A DNA stretch of 64,000 nt from positions 2,400-66,399 of the forward strand of contig NZ_JACHCI010000012.1 in NCBI RefSeq assembly GCF_014200675.1. The letters run 5' to 3'. A program made the position numbers and the translations under genes. The DNA comes from Janthinobacterium saanense (GTDB lineage Bacteria; Pseudomonadota; Gammaproteobacteria; Burkholderiales; Burkholderiaceae_D). The notes below the pieces were generated by a model. The model was not told the origin of the DNA. It ran no database searches and saw nothing but the letters and a program-made list of their open reading frames with translations. Of the stretch, positions 58,935 to 64,000 are shown one piece after another; position 1 is the stretch's first letter, and each line of letters opens with the position of its first letter.

Positions 58935-59399
58935 ATGTCCACACTGCTTTTTATGATTGCCTTTTGCGCCGGCGCCGCGATTTCCTGCCAGGCCGCCATC
59001 AATGGCCAGTTGGCGGGTGCCATCGGCCACAACACCATTGCCGCCGCTCTGTTTTCCTTTTTGAGCGGCAGCGTGCTGCTGGCCGTGATCGCCATAGGGC
59101 GCGGCGGCCTGCTGCCCTCGCTGGCTGCCCTGCCCGCCCAGCCCTGGTGGCGCCTGACGGGAGGTTTGCTGGGTGCGGGCGCCATCTTTTGCACGGTCAT
59201 GCTGGCGCCGCGCATCGGCCTTGGCGCCCTGCTGGCCCTGGTGATCGCTGGTCAGTTGCTATCATCACTGGCCATCGACCATTTCGGCTTGCTGGGCGTG
59301 GCCGTGCGCCAGGTCTCCTGGCTGAAAATGACAGGCGCCGCCGTGATGCTGGGCGGCGTGCTCTTGACCTTGTTCAGCGACCGGCTCACGGCTGCCTGA
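58935..59399 (+). CDS. DMT-family membrane protein (YdcZ/DUF606 type)
   Basis: This 154-aa protein has five hydrophobic helices in one DMT half-unit, matching the YdcZ/DUF606 family. GAAGAGG lies before the ATG, and the upstream TTG is not used. It starts 11 nt after the amidohydrolase and may export or import the compound that enzyme handles. Substrate is unknown. Confidence 0.8.
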   Translation: MSTLLFMIAFCAGAAISCQAAINGQLAGAIGHNTIAAALFSFLSGSVLLAVIAIGRGGLLPSLAALPAQPWWRLTGGLLGAGAIFCTVMLAPRIGLGALLALVIAGQLLSSLAIDHFGLLGVAVRQVSWLKMTGAAVMLGGVLLTLFSDRLTAA

Positions 59400-59416
59400 C
59401 AAGCTTTCGTGCGTAA

Positions 59417-61468
59417 TCAATACGTGTTAAGGGCCTTGGCGAACTTGACGATCCATAGCCGGCTTGGACGTTCGCGGTCGTCGCCACGCGCCACGCGGAT
59501 GCTGTTGGCGGCGTTGCAGCCGGCAGCACTGCTGGTGATGATGACGCCATTCGCATCGACCGTGCACTTGGTGACGTCGGCATCGGCCACTTCCAGGCCG
59601 GCAGCGTCGAAGACCTTGGTCTTCAAGCCGAAGTCGTTGTCATTGGCCAGCGCGATGGTGGAGCCGTCGACCAGCGTCAGGCCTTCCGCTTTTTCTGCCG
59701 CCCAGCCGATGGCGTTCAAGTCCAATAACAGCGTTTTCGTGATCGGCTTGACGGTCGACCAGTCGGCGCCGTTGACGGCCACGCCGCCCATGCTGCTTTT
59801 TTCCAGGTCCGACGTCGCCGCGTTATACGCCGCTGCAGAAATGTCGGTGGCCGCATTCAGGTCCACCAGCATCAGTTTATTAAATACCTTGCCCGATGGC
59901 GCGGCGCCCTGTTCGATGACAAGGAACTTGCCGCCACCCAGCGCCACCATGTCGCCCAGCTTGGCGTTACCCGTGCGGCCATCCTGATAATCCGCCGCAT
60001 TGATTGGATAAGCATACATCTTGCCGCTGGTGCCCGTCACAGGGTCGAATTCGATCCAGCGCGTGAAGCCGGCAAAGCGCTCGACCTGCTCCGCCTTTTT
60101 CGTGACGCTATACATGGCCGTGCCATCGCTCAAGGGGCTTTGCAAAAAGGCGTACAGCTTGTCGTTACTGGCATCGAGGGTCAGGCCTTCCATGCCGCGG
60201 TTGGCGCGGCGCTTGGCGAACAGCGCGGGCAAGCCCTTGCCCGGTTCGTACCTGGCCTGGATGACGCCCGTGACTGGATCGAGCTTGACGATGAACGGGC
60301 CATATTCGTCGGAAACCCACAGCGCATTGCGCTTCTTGTCAAGGGCGATGGCTTCCGTATCGAGGCCGCCGGCATTGAAGACGGCCTTGCTGGCCGGGTC
60401 GAACTTCATGGCGTCCATCACGGGAATTTCAGCCGAATTGCCGACCGCGCCGACCGGCACGGGCAGGCCCGAACTGTTGACACTGGCGCTGACCTTGATC
60501 GGCGTGCTGCTTGATAGCACAGCGCCATTCTTGCCCAGCGTGATAATGCCAAACGCGGGCGTGAAACTGGGCGACGGAAATATCTTGCTGCCTATCGTGC
60601 CCTTGCCGGCCGGGTCTGGCACCAGCGGGCCATCGCCGTTCGGGCCGCGGTCCGTCAAGCCATAAAACTCCAGGTCGCCATTCGTGTTCGTGCCCTTGAA
60701 AGCCAGGCCGGAACCGTAGGATGGCAAGAATCCATTCGGGAATTCGCCCTTGATCCTGGCATTCGTGCCTTCATACGGCACATAAAAACTGGCGGCCGCC
60801 TGGATCTGGTAGCGCGTCACCGTCACTTTTACTTCACCGACAGGATGGGCTTGCGTCAGCGTTTCGTTGACGGGCGCGCCAACCTTGGAGGCCAGCGTAT
60901 CTTCAAAATGCTCGCGCACCAGAGCGCGGCGGTCCGCATCGACGCTGCGGCTGGAAAATTTGCCGCCCAGGCTCGCCAGGTGCGCGGCCAGGGCCGTGTT
61001 GAAGGCGGCTGGCGCGGCAGAAAAGTCGAGCGTCTTGCCGGCCAGCGCGGCCTTCACCTCGTTGGTCAGCTTGATGCCGTTCGATGGATCGCTGTCCTCG
61101 TCCAGCAATTGCAAGGCCATCAGGCGGTTGATGACTTTTTCATCCTGCACGCTGGTACTGGCGGCCAGCGCCAGCGGCGTCACGACGGTATTGCACAAGG
61201 TGCTGCCCAGCGCCAGGCCACCCACGCTGAAGCTCACCGTATCGCCAGGGTTGCACGTGAATTCCCCCTTGGCGCCGGTGCTGGCCTTGGCCGCGCTGCC
61301 CGCCACATACTCAAGGCCCTCCACCGCGCCATCGAGGAAAACGCCGGACAACGCCACCGGCTTGGCCGGCTCCGGCGTGCTGTCGCTGCCGCCACAGGCA
61401 GCCAGGCACAGGCCGGCCGCCAGGGCCAGCAAGCTCAATTTCAAATGGGGTGTGGTGACAGCGTGCAT
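59417..61468 (-). CDS. Esterase-like/phytase-family lipoprotein
   Basis: This 683-aa protein has a lipoprotein signal with the lipobox LAAC (about residue 25) followed by GGSDST. The region from about residue 210 matches the esterase-like activity of phytase group, with GYGSGL-like, YGLTDRGPNGDG and DSGIEAL-type patterns (LDTEAIALDKK and VSDEYGPF). The N-terminal ~200 residues are a separate repeat-poor domain. It would act outside the inner membrane on phosphoesters or esters. No Pho box was found near it. Confidence 0.82.
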   Translation of the reverse strand: MHAVTTPHLKLSLLALAAGLCLAACGGSDSTPEPAKPVALSGVFLDGAVEGLEYVAGSAAKASTGAKGEFTCNPGDTVSFSVGGLALGSTLCNTVVTPLALAASTSVQDEKVINRLMALQLLDEDSDPSNGIKLTNEVKAALAGKTLDFSAAPAAFNTALAAHLASLGGKFSSRSVDADRRALVREHFEDTLASKVGAPVNETLTQAHPVGEVKVTVTRYQIQAAASFYVPYEGTNARIKGEFPNGFLPSYGSGLAFKGTNTNGDLEFYGLTDRGPNGDGPLVPDPAGKGTIGSKIFPSPSFTPAFGIITLGKNGAVLSSSTPIKVSASVNSSGLPVPVGAVGNSAEIPVMDAMKFDPASKAVFNAGGLDTEAIALDKKRNALWVSDEYGPFIVKLDPVTGVIQARYEPGKGLPALFAKRRANRGMEGLTLDASNDKLYAFLQSPLSDGTAMYSVTKKAEQVERFAGFTRWIEFDPVTGTSGKMYAYPINAADYQDGRTGNAKLGDMVALGGGKFLVIEQGAAPSGKVFNKLMLVDLNAATDISAAAYNAATSDLEKSSMGGVAVNGADWSTVKPITKTLLLDLNAIGWAAEKAEGLTLVDGSTIALANDNDFGLKTKVFDAAGLEVADADVTKCTVDANGVIITSSAAGCNAANSIRVARGDDRERPSRLWIVKFAKALNTY

Positions 61469-61543
61469 GCGGGCCTCGGTATAGGAATCGAAGCGGCAAG
61501 CCTACCGTAATAAAGTGACAAGCAGATGACAAAAAGACAGTAA

Positions 61544-62530
61544 CTATGCCACTGCCTGTCCTGCAGCCATCGCATCGGGCGGACCGCCGATGCCGCCGAA
61601 GCGGCCGTCGGCCTGGCGGCGGAATTGTTTCGGCGTCACGCCTTTCACTTGCAGAAAGCGGCGGTTGAAATTGGCCACGTTCTGGAAGCCCACGTCGTAG
61701 CAGACGTTGACGACATACTGGTCGGTGTCCATCAGCAGCTGGCAAGCCTTGTTGATGCGCAAACGGCTGATAAAGTCGGTAAAGCTGTTGCCGGTGGCCT
61801 TGCGGAAGAAACGCGAGAATTTACTGAGCGACATGCCCACCTGCTCGGCCAGCATTTCCGCCGATATCGGCTCGCGGTAGTTTTCCGTGATGTAGTTGAG
61901 GACCGAATTGACCTTGGCCAGGGTGGCGTCGTCTTCGTAAGAACGCATGGAAGCGCTCGACAGCAAACGGTAATTGGCCGTGCGCGCCAGCTTGCCCATG
62001 AATTGCACGAACTCGGCGAAACGCTCGGCGCCGTGCGTGGCGCGGATGCGCTGCAAGTGCTGCTCGGCTTCGGCGCCCATGCCGAAAAACTCCACGCCAT
62101 AGCTGGAACGCTCGAGCAGCGGCAGGATTTCGCGCAGTTCAGGGATGCAGCGCGCAGCGCCCGCCAGCGGCGCATGGGCAAACTGCACAATCATGTCGCG
62201 CAGGGCCACGCCGCCTTCCGGCACCACGTTCGAGATCCAGTTATGCGGCAAGCGCGGCCCCGTCAGCACCAGGTGGCCAGGCGAAAATTCGCCGATATAG
62301 TCGCCCACGAACAGCCGCCCGCTGGTGGCGACGATCAGATGCAGCTCGTATTCTTCGTGGCAGTGCCAGCGCACGCGCGTGCTCGGGTAGCCGTGCTGCA
62401 GGTAATTGATGATGCCGTCGTAGCTTTCGCGCTCCAGTTCCGGCGGCTTGCGCTCGCCATCCCGGTGCACCAGCCATGTCTGTTCCATGCTCGTCATGAT
62501 GATAGTCCTGTCCCCTGCCTGTCCGCTCAT
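61544..62530 (-). CDS. AraC-family regulator (paralog 1)
   Basis: This 328-aa regulator has an N-terminal cupin-type sensor domain (HWHCHEEYELHLI-like, with GDYIGEFSPGHLVLTGPRLPHNW) and a C-terminal pair of helix-turn-helix motifs (AEMLAEQVGMSLSKFSRFFRKATG and NVANFNRRFLQVKGVTPKQFR). The first Met was taken because GAGG precedes it, but Met12 or Met15 are alternatives. It is a close paralog of the next gene, with 34 bp between. Confidence 0.88.
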   Translation of the reverse strand: MSGQAGDRTIIMTSMEQTWLVHRDGERKPPELERESYDGIINYLQHGYPSTRVRWHCHEEYELHLIVATSGRLFVGDYIGEFSPGHLVLTGPRLPHNWISNVVPEGGVALRDMIVQFAHAPLAGAARCIPELREILPLLERSSYGVEFFGMGAEAEQHLQRIRATHGAERFAEFVQFMGKLARTANYRLLSSASMRSYEDDATLAKVNSVLNYITENYREPISAEMLAEQVGMSLSKFSRFFRKATGNSFTDFISRLRINKACQLLMDTDQYVVNVCYDVGFQNVANFNRRFLQVKGVTPKQFRRQADGRFGGIGGPPDAMAAGQAVA

Positions 62531-62564
62531 GCTACCTCAAAATGGGGGCAGCGGCAGCGCTCCC

Positions 62565-63482
62565 TCATTCGCCATAGCGCCCGGACGCCTGCTGGCGGAA
62601 CTCCTTGGGCGTCATGCCCTTCAGTTCCAGGAAGCGCCGGTTGAAATTGGCCACATTATTGAAGCCCGCTTCATAGCAGATATTGCTGACGTAGCGCTCC
62701 GTTTCCATCAGCAGCTGGCAAGCCTTGTTGATGCGCAGGCGGTTGACGAAGTCGGTGAAGCTGTTGCCGGTGGCGCTGCGGAAGAAACGGGAAAAGGTCC
62801 GCTCCGGCATATCGACCTGCTCGGCCAGCTGTTTCAGCGAAAACTGGCTGCTGTAATTGTGCACGATGTAATTGATGGCTGAACTGATGCGCGCCAGGGC
62901 CACATCGTCATCGCTCGATTGCATCGGCACGGTCGACAGCAGCTGGTAATCGCTGGTCTGCGCCAGTTCTTCGAGCAAGCTCAGGAATTCGATAAAGCGC
63001 GGCAAGCCGCTGATATCGCGGATGCGCTGGAAGCGCCGCAGCGACTGCTCGCTGACGCCAAAAAATTCAATCCCGTGCAAGGCCCGCTGCAGCAGCGGAA
63101 ACACGGTCTTCAATTCCGGAATCGAGGTCGCCATCGCCGCCAAGGGCGGATGCGCAAACTGGATCACCATGTCGCGCAAGGCCACGCCTTCGGGCGGCGT
63201 GTCGAGCGAAACCCAGTTGTGCGGCACCCTCGGGCCCGTCAGCACCAAGTGGCCCGGCGTGAACTGGCCGATATAGTCGCCCACGAAGACTTTGCCGCTG
63301 GTTTCCAGGATCAGGTGCAGCTCGTACTCGTCGTGATAATGCCAGCGCACCAGCGGGTTCGGAAAGCCGTGCTCCAGATAGCGGATAAAGCCGAAACTGC
63401 CTTTCGGCTCAAAACCGGGCGTGGCGTCACGCTGCTGCTCATGCTCCATCTGCGGCGGCGAGTTGGTCGCTTTGCGAGACAT
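62565..63482 (-). CDS. AraC-family regulator (paralog 2)
   Basis: This 305-aa AraC regulator has the same sensor and DNA-binding layout as its neighbour, sharing VGDYIG(Q/E)F(T/S)PGHLVLTGPR and NSFTDF(V/I)(N/S)RLRINKACQLLM(E/D)T(E/D). The pair arose by tandem duplication. It begins 12 bp after the mannitol dehydrogenase gene, so both regulators may be expressed with it and respond to a polyol. Confidence 0.88.
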   Translation of the reverse strand: MSRKATNSPPQMEHEQQRDATPGFEPKGSFGFIRYLEHGFPNPLVRWHYHDEYELHLILETSGKVFVGDYIGQFTPGHLVLTGPRVPHNWVSLDTPPEGVALRDMVIQFAHPPLAAMATSIPELKTVFPLLQRALHGIEFFGVSEQSLRRFQRIRDISGLPRFIEFLSLLEELAQTSDYQLLSTVPMQSSDDDVALARISSAINYIVHNYSSQFSLKQLAEQVDMPERTFSRFFRSATGNSFTDFVNRLRINKACQLLMETERYVSNICYEAGFNNVANFNRRFLELKGMTPKEFRQQASGRYGE

Positions 63483-63494
63483 GACGCCCTCCTT

Positions 63495-64000
63495 TTACAG
63501 CACGATGTGTTCGAGCGCGGCGCGCGCGCCCTGGCCGTACAGGCTGGCCAGGGCCTGCGTCACCGCCGCCACAAACACGGGCGACTCGCCCAGTTCGCCG
63601 AACAGTTCATGCAGCGACAGCAGCGCCGTGGCGTCTGCCCCGCCCTGCAGCGCCAGCGCGCGCAAACGCTCGGCATACGGATCGTTGAGCGGCAGCGCAT
63701 TGCCCTGCTCGTCGTGGCCTTCCAGGTAGCGGAACCAGCAAGCCACCGTAAAGCCCAGCAGCTTGATGGCGCGGCCCTGCGCCAGCGCTTCACGCACGGA
63801 CGGCAGCACGAATTTCGGGATGCGCGCCGAGCCTTCCGTGCCGATGCGGGCCAGCTGGTCGCGCACGGCCGGATTCGAAAAACGCTCGATCAGGGTGGCC
63901 TTGTACTGTTCCAGGTCCACGCCTGCCACCGTATCGAGCAGGGGCGTGACTTCATCGTCCATCATGCGGCGCACCAGCGCGCGGATGCCGGCGTCATCCA
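63495..64000 (-). CDS. Mannitol dehydrogenase-family oxidoreductase, C-terminal part
   Basis: Only the last ~168 codons are in the window; the gene continues past the right edge. The visible part is the helical C-terminal domain of the polyol-specific long-chain dehydrogenase family (mannitol/fructuronate type), with the VRRMMDDEVTPLL and IKLLGFTVACWFRYLEGHDEQG segments. It would oxidise a sugar alcohol or uronate with NAD. It is followed by the two AraC regulators. Confidence 0.85.
   Translation of the reverse strand, partial: DDAGIRALVRRMMDDEVTPLLDTVAGVDLEQYKATLIERFSNPAVRDQLARIGTEGSARIPKFVLPSVREALAQGRAIKLLGFTVACWFRYLEGHDEQGNALPLNDPYAERLRALALQGGADATALLSLHELFGELGESPVFVAAVTQALASLYGQGARAALEHIVL

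Overview
The window looks like chromosomal DNA of a GC-rich betaproteobacterium, most likely in the Oxalobacteraceae (Janthinobacterium/Massilia/Duganella type). This is inferred from protein character and gene order: flhDC-motAB-che on one strand, DUF3460-scpA-panC, and kynU-kynA. No rRNA, insertion sequence, prophage or CRISPR array was seen.

Layout. 1-4.1 kb: a minus-strand tRNA array with five tRNA-Glu(TTC), three intact tRNA-Ala(GGC) and two decayed tRNA-Ala copies in a tandem repeat. A divergent tetR/flavin-monooxygenase pair sits inside the array. 4.1-17.4 kb: housekeeping genes gltX, lysR/lysA, a phospholipase D-type lipoprotein, an alkaline phosphatase with a Pho box, apbC, metG, a GNAT enzyme, DUF3460, scpA and panC. 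17.4-20.4 kb: two small exported proteins and two short-chain dehydrogenases. 20.5-33.3 kb: a chemotaxis and motility block read on the minus strand, flhD-flhC, a membrane methyltransferase, motA-motB, a short CheZ-like protein, cheY-cheA-cheW-mcp-cheR-cheD-cheB-cheY. 33.9-36.6 kb: kynureninase, tryptophan 2,3-dioxygenase and an RBBP9-type hydrolase. 36.7-46.3 kb: a large exported MORN-type protein, an unknown exported protein, a small membrane protein, htpG, a MocR regulator divergent from an EamA exporter, and an aminotransferase. 46.7-54.1 kb: a REC-PAS-GGDEF protein, a (GCA)15 tract and a 120-nt hairpin element, a TonB receptor with a Fur-like box, 3-hydroxybutyrate dehydrogenase, an Aer-like receptor and an exported protein. 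54.3-64 kb: an S9 peptidase, a LysR/amidohydrolase pair, a DMT protein, a phytase-like lipoprotein, two tandem AraC regulators and the end of a mannitol-dehydrogenase-family gene that runs off the window.

The motility block forms one system. FlhDC would switch on flagellar genes, MotAB power rotation, CheA/CheW and receptors signal through two CheY proteins, and CheR/CheB/CheD adapt the receptors. The only phosphatase candidate in the locus is the CheZ-like protein between motB and cheY. Regulation readable from the DNA includes a tRNA promoter, Pho and Fur boxes, inverted repeats in divergent promoters, a perfect 19-bp palindrome upstream of flhD, and several hairpin terminators. A dispersed GGGGTC...GACCCC palindrome occurs three times between genes.
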